From Dyella sp. BiH032 (GTDB lineage: Bacteria > Pseudomonadota > Gammaproteobacteria > Xanthomonadales > Rhodanobacteraceae): a DNA stretch of 64,000 nt. The stretch covers positions 133,853-197,852 of the forward strand of contig NZ_CP134868.1 of the NCBI RefSeq assembly GCF_031954525.1, written 5' to 3'. The translations under genes and the position numbers were made by a program. Below, piece by piece: positions 1 through 9,500 of this stretch (positions are counted from its first letter, which is position 1; every line of letters starts with the position of its first letter). The notes beneath the pieces were generated by a model. That model had not been told where the DNA came from, made no database searches, and worked only from the letters and a program-made list of their open reading frames with translations.

Positions 1-224
1 ACCAGCTGGCCAAGGCCAGTGCGAAAGTCGAGACCGCACTGGGTCGTTGCCCCTTTCGCCTCGATCTGCCATCGCTCTCGCGTCTCTGGATGGGAGCATT
101 TCAGGTCAATCGTCCCCGCGGCATCGATGAGAAAGCCTCGCGCCGCGAAATGACGCTCGAGGGCATCTTGGACAAACCGCTCACGCGGGAAGATGGAGTC
201 ATAGCGGTAGCCACCAGCGCCCAT
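1..224 (-). CDS. Partial gene cut by the window edge: PD-(D/E)XK nuclease-like protein
   Basis: An open frame starts with ATG at 224 on the minus strand, preceded by a strong GGGGGAAG ribosome site, and stays open to base 1, so only the first ~74 residues are visible. The start lies one base after the TGA of the zinc-ribbon gene (226-1032), which implies translational coupling. The translation contains 'GTIDLKCS' followed about 15 residues later by 'WQIEAKGA'. A D, a short gap and then ExK on a strand is the catalytic signature of PD-(D/E)XK nucleases (restriction-enzyme-like or VRR-NUC type). Seen: frame, coupling and motif. Inferred: nuclease activity. The rest of the protein is outside the window, so the family cannot be fixed. 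Confidence 0.6.
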   Translation of the reverse strand, partial: MGAGGYRYDSIFPRERFVQDALERHFAARGFLIDAAGTIDLKCSHPETRERWQIEAKGATTQCGLDFRTGLGQL

Positions 225-225
225 C

Positions 226-1032
226 TCACTTCCCCCCACTCACGTCCTGCCCATCAGCTGGACCGGCCGGCACGAGAGAAGCGAATTCGTCGTCCGAGAC
301 CTCTTCGGAGCGCAGGTTGCCGGCGATCTGCTCGATCAGCTCAATCTCGTGGCCCACGAAGCTGTTTCCCTGCTTCGTGAACTCAAAGTTGCCGGCGAGG
401 CGCACCAGGCGCGTACTGCCGCGTCCGAAGGACTCCTTCTCGCCGCACCACACTTTGCCCTGGGCGTAGTAGATCTCGTAGCTGCCTAGCGGCACCTTGA
501 ACGTTTGAGTGTCGCCTGCGGACACGTACGCACTCATGACCACGTTCTTTGTTCCCGCCTTGACCAACTTCACCAGGTAGTTGTCGCCGCCGGCAGGCGT
601 GGTCAGTTTGAGTGGCGCCACGCCGCGCTGGTGGGTGTAGATCTTGAAGGACCCGGAGGTCACAGCCACGGGAACGCACGTCATCACTAGGGCCGACGGC
701 TGCAGGCGCGCCAGGTCGGCGCCGTGGGACCGGTCCTGCGACGGCGGGGCCACTTTGACCGCGAAGTTCGGTGGCGACGGCGGCGCCCAGTCGGACTCTG
801 GCCGCGTCACCCGCGGGGATTCGCCCCACTGCTGATAGACGGCAACCCCTGCCACAGCTACCGCCGCAGCGGCGATCTGATAGCGGTACCGGTATGCATT
901 CCGAGCCACGGCTACCCAACTAGGCTCCAGAAGGAAACTGCCGCACCTTCCACAGCGCGCTTGGGCGCGCACGCGGTAGCGGTCCACTCGATTCTTTGCC
1001 CGGCAGACCTGGCACTCGACTTCTTTCATCAT
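226..1032 (-). CDS. Zinc-ribbon single-pass membrane protein, function unknown
   Basis: A longer frame opens at 1155, but ATG at 1032 (with a second ATG at 1029) sits directly after an AGGGGAA ribosome site, so the protein most likely starts MMKEVECQVC. It has an N-terminal zinc ribbon (CQVC near residue 8, CGRC about 20 residues later), an alanine/valine-rich membrane segment around residues 50-65, and a ~200-residue exported or periplasmic part without a family I recognise. The zinc knuckle would be on the cytoplasmic side if the single helix is oriented N-in. It is the upstream partner of the nuclease-like gene that runs off the left edge, with TGA and ATG one base apart, so the two probably act together. 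Confidence 0.65.
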   Translation of the reverse strand: MMKEVECQVCRAKNRVDRYRVRAQARCGRCGSFLLEPSWVAVARNAYRYRYQIAAAAVAVAGVAVYQQWGESPRVTRPESDWAPPSPPNFAVKVAPPSQDRSHGADLARLQPSALVMTCVPVAVTSGSFKIYTHQRGVAPLKLTTPAGGDNYLVKLVKAGTKNVVMSAYVSAGDTQTFKVPLGSYEIYYAQGKVWCGEKESFGRGSTRLVRLAGNFEFTKQGNSFVGHEIELIEQIAGNLRSEEVSDDEFASLVPAGPADGQDVSGGK

Positions 1033-1229
1033 TTCCCCTGGTGCACTGAGGCGGCTGCTCCGAAGTGTAGTCGCGTCGCACTCCGGATCGGCACAACCTG
1101 CCCCGGTACCAGCGAGTTGGCCAGACCGGGGTAAAGGCCGTTCAACCAGTAGCATCGATCGCCATCAGCCGCTGAGATGGTCCTTGGGATTCGGTACGAT
1201 TCGTCAGCCGCATTGAAGGATGAATTCGC

Positions 1230-2288
1230 ATGAACTCGGACGGTGACTTCAGGATCGGATTATGGACAGGCCAGGCTTCGCGAGGGCTCGCCTTCGGGAG
1301 CGCCGGGTGGAACGACCCCGCCTACCTAAACGGGATCAAGATCGGCCTCGCCGAACAGACGGTCGGGGTACTCGAAGCCATCCGGGAAGGGCAATCCGAA
1401 CACATCCAGGCGCTCAGCCATTACTTGGAGAGCCTCATTTCCGTCGTCTACCAGGGCAACGAGGCCATTATTGGACGCCTCAACGTAATCATCGATCAAC
1501 TCGACGAGCAGACGAGGATGGAGCGCGCGAAGAATGGTCTGACCGATCTGGACGCGTACCTGCCACAGATGTTCGCACCGGGCGACGATTGGTTCGCGTC
1601 CATGACGGGGGACGAGCTTGCAGAACAGGCTACGGCTTACCGCTGCGTCGCGCTTAGTCTCGTCCCGCTCTACAAGTTCATTGGTCGTTTCCCGACAATG
1701 GCTCCGGCCTATCGCGTGCTGGACGGGATTGCGAGTCGGTGTGAGGCACACCTTCGAGACAGAGCGGTCGATTTCCTGCCAGCGGCCGAAGCCCTCAACG
1801 AAGCGATTCGCCCCCTCGCGGATACCCTTGTTAAAGACGGATTTCCTCCGGTTCTTCTGCCGTGGGTATTCGACTTCCACGATGCGGAATACGAGGGTAG
1901 CTTCGATTCGCGGAGCGTAAAGTTCACCCGGACTTGGCATTTCAACAGTCACGAGCCGGTGGGGCTCTACGGCTATCTGGTGGGTCTGAGTGGCAATCGG
2001 GCCCCCGTTATGAGCATCAAGGGAGCCGACATCAAAGATGCAGGGTCTATTTTCCGTTTTGGAAACGACGCGCGCGATGGTCTATTGAGGGACTTACGTC
2101 GCGCAGTGTCCGACCATGCGGTTATCCTCAAGAAGCATCTGCGTGCCCCGCTTGCGGACCGCAAAAAGATCGACTTGACGAATCTGGAAGCGGGAGCCAA
2201 CAAGCTCGTGCTGCTCGCTACCGAAGGGGGCGAGTGGAAGCGCCTTATCTGCAATGCGCTTGATTACGTGCAGCTTGAGCTGACATGA
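1230..2288 (+). CDS. Hypothetical protein, 352 aa
   Basis: ATG at 1230 has an AAGGA ribosome site eight bases upstream, and the composition is steady throughout. The N-terminal 110 residues are rich in charged heptad-like helices (isoleucine, leucine, glutamate and glutamine), suggesting a helical or short coiled-coil domain. The C-terminal half is mixed alpha/beta with no signal peptide, no membrane segment and no cysteine-rich motif. I do not recognise a family. It is divergent from the zinc-ribbon gene, and the ~200 bp between them probably carries both promoters. Real gene by length and start context; function not inferable. Confidence 0.7.
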   Translation: MNSDGDFRIGLWTGQASRGLAFGSAGWNDPAYLNGIKIGLAEQTVGVLEAIREGQSEHIQALSHYLESLISVVYQGNEAIIGRLNVIIDQLDEQTRMERAKNGLTDLDAYLPQMFAPGDDWFASMTGDELAEQATAYRCVALSLVPLYKFIGRFPTMAPAYRVLDGIASRCEAHLRDRAVDFLPAAEALNEAIRPLADTLVKDGFPPVLLPWVFDFHDAEYEGSFDSRSVKFTRTWHFNSHEPVGLYGYLVGLSGNRAPVMSIKGADIKDAGSIFRFGNDARDGLLRDLRRAVSDHAVILKKHLRAPLADRKKIDLTNLEAGANKLVLLATEGGEWKRLICNALDYVQLELT

Positions 2289-2430
2289 CAGACGCTAGCA
2301 AGCGCGAGGAGCGTTGCCGAACATTCGCCGCGGCGCGGCCCGAAACCTGTCAACCGATACAGCCTAGTTCTTCCTGAGACGCACCCTGGCCGCATGCGCT
2401 GAGATATCTAACACCGAGAGGAGGACGGCG

Positions 2431-2754
2431 ATGTTTACTGCGTTTTTGTCGGTATTGCTTGCGGGTGCTCCTATGACTGCTCCAAAGGGAAGCCACACGA
2501 GCTACGGCATCGGTGCGAGCACCTCCTGTGGAGGATGGCTTGATGTGCGGAAGGGGCAGGACATCAACGAGCTGTACGCACTTCAGCAGTGGGTCTTGGG
2601 GTACGTCACTGCTACAGGGCGGCTCGACCTTGAGATGACACATACGGACGCGGCTGGTATGTGGAGCTTCATCGACGGCTACTGCGCGGGTCACCCACTC
2701 GTAACGTTGGAGAACGCGACGATTGCCCTCAGCCACGAAATGGGCGGCCCCTAG
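2431..2754 (+). CDS. Small exported protein, Rap1a/Tai-like
   Basis: A GAGAGGAGG ribosome site lies a few bases before ATG 2431. The first ~20 residues form a short hydrophobic export signal (FTAFLSVLLAGAP). The mature part has a 'W..GYVTA' motif followed by '..SFIDGYCAGHPLVTLENA', which resembles the layout of Rap1a/Tai-type small periplasmic proteins, where a W-x-GY helix is followed by a 'YL..HP....A' helix. Only two cysteines are present (near residues 36 and 83), consistent with one disulfide. The family call is from pattern memory and is tentative; the export signal and start are clear. It stands alone between the 352-aa gene and a repeat array. Confidence 0.6.
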   Translation: MFTAFLSVLLAGAPMTAPKGSHTSYGIGASTSCGGWLDVRKGQDINELYALQQWVLGYVTATGRLDLEMTHTDAAGMWSFIDGYCAGHPLVTLENATIALSHEMGGP

Positions 2755-2845
2755 AATCTGATAAGCGATTAATTCAACAAGACAATTCGAACTCTACTTA
2801 TCAAAATTGCAGGTAGCTCGGCTCAACCCCGGTACAACTCGACCA

Positions 2846-2994
2846 TTGTCCGCGGTTACGGTCGACCCTGATGCATAGTTGTCCGCGCCGAATGCGGTCC
2901 TGGTGCATCGTTTTCCGCGGCTGACGGGCGGGACACATAGTTATCCGCGCGCAAACAGCATCTTCTCCGCGGTTGCACCGCATAAATGTCCGCG
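2846..2994. repeat. Six imperfect direct repeats around TTnTCCGCG
   Basis: The core TTGTCCGCG (or a one- to two-base variant) starts at 2846, 2879, 2911, 2941, 2963 and 2986. Spacing is about 32 bp for the first four copies and 22-23 bp for the last ones. Several copies are preceded by a shared GCATAGTT-like block. No gene is present between 2755 and 3153. Regular short direct repeats of this kind are known at the ends of IS21-family elements and as iterons or regulator sites; which applies here cannot be decided from sequence alone. Confidence 0.6.
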
Positions 2995-3029
2995 GAATAC
3001 AACACTTTCGGCGGTAAGCGCTCTTGGGC

Positions 3030-3048
3030 GTCTCGCGCAGCGCGAGAC
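3030..3048. repeat. Perfect 19-bp palindrome upstream of dnaE2
   Basis: GTCTCGCGC, one central A, GCGCGAGAC: nine perfectly paired bases each side, 105 bp before the dnaE2 start. It does not match the CTGT-n8-ACAG LexA box expected for an SOS-controlled dnaE2. It could be an operator or part of a remnant terminator. Confidence 0.5.
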
Positions 3049-3153
3049 TACCGGGCCGTAGACTTGATTTCTGACCCAACATTCAAGCTGACCTAAAGGC
3101 GGCCCGCCGGGCGGCCCAGTCCGCAGCGGACCATCCTGGTCGAGGGTGTGTCC

Positions 3154-6100
3154 ATGGCGCCCGAATACGCCGAACTACATTGCCTGTCGAACTTCAGTTT
3201 CCAGCGCGGAGCCTCGAGCGCCTTGGAGCTGTTCGAGCGCGCCAAGGAGTGCGGCTATCAGGCTCTCGCCATCACCGACGAGTGCTCGCTCGCCGGCATC
3301 GTCCGCGCGCTGGAAGCATCACGGAAAACGGGTGTCGCCCTCATCGTCGGTGCCGAGTTCCAGCTCGAGGACGGTCCAAAGGTCGTTCTGTTGTGCGCAT
3401 CGAAGGAAGGTTACGTCGGCCTCTGTGCCTTGATCACGCGCGGGCGCCGCGCCGCCGAGAAGGGTGAGTACCGCATCCACCGGCAAGACTTCGGCGGCGG
3501 GCTGCCGGGAACCATCGCCCTCTGGGTGCCGCGTCAGGAGATCGAAGAGGAAGAGGGAAGGTGGCTCAAGGAAGCGTTCGGCGATCGACTTCGTCTGGCC
3601 GTGGAGCTGCACATGGGGCCCGACGACGCCCAGCGGCTTCGCGCGCTGGAATTGACAGGACAACACCTTCAAATTCCGCTGGTAGCCAGCGGTGACGTGC
3701 ACATGCATGTGCGCCGGCGGCGCGCGCTGCAAGACGTGCTCACCGCAATCCGACATCGCCGCACTGTTCCCGAAGCCGGTGGCCTGATCTTCCCAAACGG
3801 CGAGCGTCATCTGCGTGCGCGCGAGGCACTCGCCACCGTGTATCCGCCAGAGCTCCTAGCCGAGTCGCTGCGCATCGCGGAGCAGTGTCGCTTCTCGCTC
3901 GAAGAACTCAGCTACAAGTATCCAGCAGAACTTGTTCCAGACGGCCACACACCGATGTCGTGGTTGAAGGAGCTGACGGAAGAAGGGGCTCGGCGCCGAT
4001 GGCCAGGGGGCCTGTCCGCAAAGGTTCGCGCCCAGATCGACCACGAATACGACTTGATCGCCCAGCTCAAGTACGAGCCGTACTTCCTCACCGTTCATGA
4101 GATCGTCGACTTCGCGCGTGGTCGCGGCATCTTGTGCCAAGGCCGCGGATCGGCAGCCAACTCTGCCGTCTGCTTCGCCCTTGGCGTCACTGAAGTAGAT
4201 CCGAACGTCAACAACTTGCTTGTTGAGCGCTTCATGTCGATCGAGCGCAACGAGCCGCCGGATATCGACATCGACTTCGAGCACGAGCGCCGCGAAGAGG
4301 TGTTCCAGCATATCTACCAAAAATACGGGAGGGACCGAGCAGCGCTCGCAGCGACGGTGATTTCGTATCGCGGTAAGTCTGCCGTTCGTGACGTCGCGCG
4401 CGCACTAGCATTGCCGCTCGATCAGATCGATCTGCTATCGAAGGTCTTCGCATGGTGGGACGGCGAGGAGAACCTCGACGCCCAGCTGCGTGAGCGCGGG
4501 TTTGACCCCGACAGCCCTCTGCTCAAGCGCGTGGTATATCTCACGCGCGAGATTCTCGACTCACCTCGTCACTTGTCACAGCACGTCGGTGGATTCGTCA
4601 TCTCGGATATGCCGCTGTCGCATCTCGTGCCAGTCGAAAACGCGGCCATGCCAGATCGCACGATCATCCAGTGGGACAAGGATGACCTGGACACAATGGG
4701 CCTCCTCAAGGTCGACTGTCTCGCGCTTGGCATGTTGACCTGCGTGCAGAAGTGTCTGGATCTCCTGCTCGCACACCACGGCCGAGCGCTGAGCATGGCA
4801 TCCATTTCGCAGGACCAAGACGACGCGACCTACGAGATGATTCAGCGCGCCGATACCGTCGGCGTGTTCCAAATCGAAAGCCGCGCGCAAATGGCGATGC
4901 TCCCTCGGCACCGACCGCGCAACTTCTACGACCTGGTGATACAGGTAGCCATCGTCCGACCGGGACCGATCCAGGGCGACATGATCCATCCGTACCTTCG
5001 CCGCCGGCGCGGTGAGGAGGAGATCACCTATCCATCGGAAGAACTTAAGGCGGTGTTCGAACGCACACTCGGCGTGCCGTTATTCCAAGAGCAGGTGATG
5101 AAACTCGCCATGGTCGCCGCGGGATACTCCGCCGGCGAGGCGGACCAGCTTCGCCGTGCGATGGCGGCATGGAAGCGACACGGCGGCCTTGAAGCGCACC
5201 GCGAGCGGTTGATGACGGGAATGAGGGACAACGGGTTTAGCCAGGACTACTGCGACAAGCTATTCGAGCAGATTAAGGGCTTCGGGAGCTACGGCTTCCC
5301 CGAGAGCCATGCTGCCAGCTTCGCCCACATCGCCTACGTGTCGTGCTGGCTCAAGTGCCACTATCCCGCCGAGTTCCTGTGCGCGCTGCTGAACTCCCAG
5401 CCGATGGGCTTCTATGCACCGAGCCAGCTCGTGCAGGACGGGCAACGCCACGGCATTGTCATGCGCCCGGTCGACGTGCGCCATAGCGAGTGGGACAACA
5501 CGCTAGAAAGCGATCGCTCCTCGACCGGCGGCTTCGCGATTAGGCTCGGCTTTCGCCAGGTTCGCGGCTTCAGGGAAGACATGGCTGAGCGAATCGTGTC
5601 CGCACGCGACGCGAAACGCTTTACGGACATCGCCGACCTGTGCGGACGCGCGGCGATTGATTCGCGCCATCGCGACCTGCTCGCCGACGCCGGCGCCTTG
5701 CGAGGCCTGGCTGGCCACCGCCATCGCGCCCGTTGGGCGATCGCCGGCGTGGAGGCCCAGCTGCCGCTGTTTGGCAACACCAGTCCGGAGGAGGAGCATG
5801 CGTCGATTCCCGCGCCGTCGCAGGGCGAAAACACGCTCGCCGACTATGCGCACGTTGGCCTGACGCTCGGTCCCCACCCGATTCAACTCATTCGCGATCA
5901 GCTACGCGCCGTGCGTTGCATCGACTCGCGCACGCTCGCGGCAAAACCGAACGCGAGCTTCGTGCGCGCCGCCGGCCTCGTCACCCAACGCCAGCGGCCG
6001 CAAACCGCAAGTGGCGTTACTTTCATAACCCTGGAAGACGAGTTCGGTCCAATCAATGTCGTCGTTTGGCGTGACGTCGCCGAGATGCATAAACGCGTGT

Positions 6101-6237
6101 ACCTGGAGGCGAAGCTTCTCGGCGTCATCGGGCGGTGGGAGCATCAAGACGGAGTCAGTCACCTCATCGCTGCGCGCCTTCTCGACTACACGGAAATGCT
6201 TGGCAATCTCGACGCCAGATCACGCGATTTCCACTGA
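3154..6237 (+). CDS. dnaE2: Error-prone DNA polymerase III alpha subunit DnaE2 (ImuC)
   Basis: Product of ~1027 residues, the usual DnaE2 length. It opens with the typical '[17 protein letters not shown]' PHP-domain start, has the polymerase palm motif '[16 protein letters not shown]' near residue 370, the '[11 protein letters not shown]' and '[11 protein letters not shown]' blocks of DnaE enzymes, and a C-terminal OB fold ('[16 protein letters not shown]'). The frame also opens at GTG 3148, but ATG 3154 has GAGGG seven bases upstream and gives the normal N-terminus. DnaE2 carries out translesion synthesis with the ImuA and ImuB partners. Here neither partner is next to it: upstream is a repeat array and downstream an autotransporter, so this copy is an orphan or relies on partners elsewhere. 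Confidence 0.95.
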   Translation: MAPEYAELHCLSNFSFQRGASSALELFERAKECGYQALAITDECSLAGIVRALEASRKTGVALIVGAEFQLEDGPKVVLLCASKEGYVGLCALITRGRRAAEKGEYRIHRQDFGGGLPGTIALWVPRQEIEEEEGRWLKEAFGDRLRLAVELHMGPDDAQRLRALELTGQHLQIPLVASGDVHMHVRRRRALQDVLTAIRHRRTVPEAGGLIFPNGERHLRAREALATVYPPELLAESLRIAEQCRFSLEELSYKYPAELVPDGHTPMSWLKELTEEGARRRWPGGLSAKVRAQIDHEYDLIAQLKYEPYFLTVHEIVDFARGRGILCQGRGSAANSAVCFALGVTEVDPNVNNLLVERFMSIERNEPPDIDIDFEHERREEVFQHIYQKYGRDRAALAATVISYRGKSAVRDVARALALPLDQIDLLSKVFAWWDGEENLDAQLRERGFDPDSPLLKRVVYLTREILDSPRHLSQHVGGFVISDMPLSHLVPVENAAMPDRTIIQWDKDDLDTMGLLKVDCLALGMLTCVQKCLDLLLAHHGRALSMASISQDQDDATYEMIQRADTVGVFQIESRAQMAMLPRHRPRNFYDLVIQVAIVRPGPIQGDMIHPYLRRRRGEEEITYPSEELKAVFERTLGVPLFQEQVMKLAMVAAGYSAGEADQLRRAMAAWKRHGGLEAHRERLMTGMRDNGFSQDYCDKLFEQIKGFGSYGFPESHAASFAHIAYVSCWLKCHYPAEFLCALLNSQPMGFYAPSQLVQDGQRHGIVMRPVDVRHSEWDNTLESDRSSTGGFAIRLGFRQVRGFREDMAERIVSARDAKRFTDIADLCGRAAIDSRHRDLLADAGALRGLAGHRHRARWAIAGVEAQLPLFGNTSPEEEHASIPAPSQGENTLADYAHVGLTLGPHPIQLIRDQLRAVRCIDSRTLAAKPNASFVRAAGLVTQRQRPQTASGVTFITLEDEFGPINVVVWRDVAEMHKRVYLEAKLLGVIGRWEHQDGVSHLIAARLLDYTEMLGNLDARSRDFH

Positions 6238-6583
6238 GCAAGAATCCCCCACCTGGGAAGAGGGGCGTGCTCGTCGCGCGCGTCGTGAGGCTCACGCCCA
6301 CTCAGTGAGTACACAGCGTCACAAGTACTCCGCATTCGCGACACACCCGACTGGCACTACGCAGACAAACTTTGCGCTGAAAGGCAGTGCCTCACATTGG
6401 TGGATGCCACGCAACACGACTGCGAAGTTCGCTTCCTAGTCCTCAAGTTGTTGCGGCGCTGCCGATATAGGTCCTTTCGATTGCGTCCCCGCAATCAGAA
6501 GACGTCGCGCCGCGCAGAGGCGTAGCGAAAGCGGATCGTTCCGCTGCCACCAACGCTCTTCCACATGGAAAGGGAGATAGTCC
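6238..6583. other. Intergenic region dnaE2 to autotransporter
   Basis: About 345 bp without a credible gene. A small hairpin (AGCGGA/TCCGCT) is present near 6530-6546, and an AAAGGGAGA ribosome site just before the autotransporter TTG start. No clear terminator follows dnaE2. Confidence 0.5.
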
Positions 6584-9500
6584 TTGAACAAAACTTATCG
6601 TGTCGTATTCAACCGCGCCTTGAAGGTCCTGCAGGTCGCATCCGAGCACACCAGCTCACACAGCTCCAACGCTAGTGGCGCGGACGAGCGCCGCCGAGCG
6701 CCCGCACAGACCACCCTCAGTATCGCGCTCGCTGGTGTGCTCGCACTCAGTACCTTCATGGCGCCGCCGGCAGCGTTCGCTGCCAGCTCGCTCGATGGCC
6801 AGGCGGGCGCTTCGGGCGCTTCTGGTGGGCAAGGTGGCGCTGGTGGAGACAACGTTTCCCATGGCGGTGACGGTAGCAGCGGCTCGACTGGCGGCGATGG
6901 CATTGCCACCGACCTCGGCGGTGGTGCCGGCAAAGGCGGCGCCGCAGTCACGTCCCCAGGCGGAACTGCGACCAATGGCGGCGGCGCCGGCGCATCCTCG
7001 TCCGGCGCCGGTAACGGCAGCGGCGGTGCCGGCGGTGGCCTCATTACCGGCGGCAGTGGCGCAGGTGGTGGCGGTGGCTCCAATCCGTTCGGGACGCCCG
7101 GCCAGAAGACTGGTGGCGGCGGCGGCGGCGGTGGTGCCTTGGGTCTCGCCGTCACCTCGACCGGGTCGAACGGCGACAGCATCACGGGCGGCAACGGTGG
7201 CGCCGGCGGTGATGGCCAGGACATCAACATGAGCGGCGGTGGCGGCGGTGGTGGCGCAGGCGTGGCTGTCTCCAACTCCACGACCACCTTCAGCAACGTG
7301 GGCACAATCACCGGCGGGACCGGCGGCAACGCGGGCATGAGCAGCGGGACATTCGCCGGCGCGGGCGGCGGCGGTGCTGGCGCGCTCCTTTCCGATGGCG
7401 CGACTCTCATCAACTCCGGCGCGATCAATGGCGGGCGCACGCCGACAGGCACTGGCTTGTCGCATACCCTGGGCAACCCCGATGCGGGCGACGGCGTGGC
7501 GATTGCCTCCGGTACGCTGGTCAACAATGCCGGTGCCACCATCCGCGGTGGTGACGTGGGCGTCCTGGGCACGACCGATGGGTTCGGTGGCGTCGGTATT
7601 CGCGTCGTGGGCGACAACGCGCACGTGGTGAATGCTGGCTTGGTCTACGGCGGCAAATCGGCTAACGGTTCGCGCAGCAACGCCGTCGACATCACGGGCG
7701 TTGGCGCAGTGCTTGAGCTTCAGCAGTTCTCGCAGTTCTTCGGCAACGTGGTTAGCCACGCCAGTGACAGTGAGCTGCGCCTGGGCGGCACGGGTGACGC
7801 GACCTTCGATCTCACTTCCATTTCCTCTACTGCGCCGGCGGCGTACACGTCGGGCCGCGCCCTCTTCTATGGCTTCGCGAGCTATTCCAAGACCGGCGCC
7901 GGCCGCTGGACGCTCATCGGCAACACCTCCGCTGATGTCAGCTGGACCGTCGATGAAGGCGCCCTTGTGATCGGCGACGGCACGAATGCGACGTCGCTAG
8001 CGACCTTGTCGGTGAACAGCGCGGGCAACGTGCAGGTCGCCAACGGTTCAACGATTTGGGGCAAGAATGGCGCGGTCGGCGACGGCCAGCCGGGTGGTTG
8101 GGGCGGTTACGGCGATTCGGCGATTTACGTCGACAGCGGCACCGTCACCAACGCTGGTTCTCTGCTCGCGGGTAACGGTGGCGCGGGTGCTAGCGGCAAC
8201 GGTGCGCAGCCGACCCAAGCAATCGGAACGAACGGCGCCACCGGCAGCGGAGGTCAGACGGGTGGCTTCGGTGGGGTGGGCGGCGATGGCATCAATGGCG
8301 ACAGTTTCACGCTGACCAATACGGGACTGGTTCGCGGCGGCAACGGCGGAGCAGGCGGTACCGCCAACGGCGGAGCGGGCGGGCAGGGCGGCAACGGCGC
8401 AGACGGCATGCCCGCCATGCCCTCCCCGTTCGGCGATGGTTCCCCGGGCTTTACCGGCGGCACTGGCGGTGCAGGCGGCACCGGTGGCCGCGGCGGTGAC
8501 GGCGGCAACGGCGTATCGGGCGTCGCATTCACCGTAATCAACACAGGCACGATCTCTGGCGGCAACGGAGGCTTGGGCGGTGAGGCGCACGGCGGCGCCG
8601 CTGGACTGGGTGGAAACGGTGGCCAAGCAGGGCTCCCGGGCATTACACAGAATGGCGCCCAGGGTGCAGCCGGCGTCGCCGGCGCCGAAGGCACCCCTGG
8701 AGCAATGGGCGCCGGCGGTGCCGGCATCTACTCTTTTGGCAATAGCCTCGTCGTCAACGGCGGTCTCATCGAAGGCGGTTTGTCCGGCGACGGCATCGAG
8801 CGTGCAAATGCGGTCACGCTTACCGGCGGTGGTAATACCGTCGTGCTCGAAGCCGGCTATTCCTTCAAGGGCAACGTCGTGAGCGAGCAGGATGCGGGTC
8901 CGGCGTTCGCCATGTTCATGGCACCGCCGACACCCACGGCTGGCGACACCCTGGCACTTGGCGGCGACGCAAACGCGTCGTTCGATGTATCGGGCATCGT
9001 GTCCGCCGCCGCCGCTTCCAGCGCTACGACCCAGTACGCAGGGTTCAAGTTCTTCCGCAAATCCGGCAACAGCACGTGGACGCTGCAGGGGACCACGTCC
9101 GAGGTCACCAACTGGTCGGTGGAGGGCGGCACACTCGCGATTTCGAGTGACCAAAATCTGGGCAACCAGGCCGGCGCGCTCGCGCTCAACGGCGGCACGC
9201 TGGAGAACACCGCTGCCCTGACTTCCGCGCGCGCGATCTCGATCGCACAGGACGGCGGAACGCTCCAGACGGATGCAGATCTGACGCTTACTGGCACCAT
9301 CAGTGGCGCGCAGACGGGCGTGGGTACGCTGACCAAGACCGGCACCGGCACTCTGGCGATCGCCAGCACCAATGCTTACGCAGGCACCGTCGTCATCAGC
9401 GAAGGCACCCTCCAGTACGGCACCGGTGGCGCGGCCGGCGGCTTGGGCAACGCGAACGTGGTCGACAACGCGACGCTCGCGTTCAACCGCAGTGATGCCG

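Noticed and set aside
2846..2994. CRISPR array
   Set aside because: Repeats are about 10-18 bp and imperfect, spacing is uneven and the intervening sequence is not spacer-like; no cas genes.
6520..6583. Riboswitch (for example cyclic-di-GMP) before the autotransporter
   Set aside because: A short hairpin is present, but the conserved core bases of known riboswitches were not found.
6595..7759. Long minus-strand frames opposite the autotransporter
   Set aside because: Pro/Ala-rich products mirror the Gly-rich repeat coding on the plus strand; no ribosome sites. Shadow frames of biased codon use.
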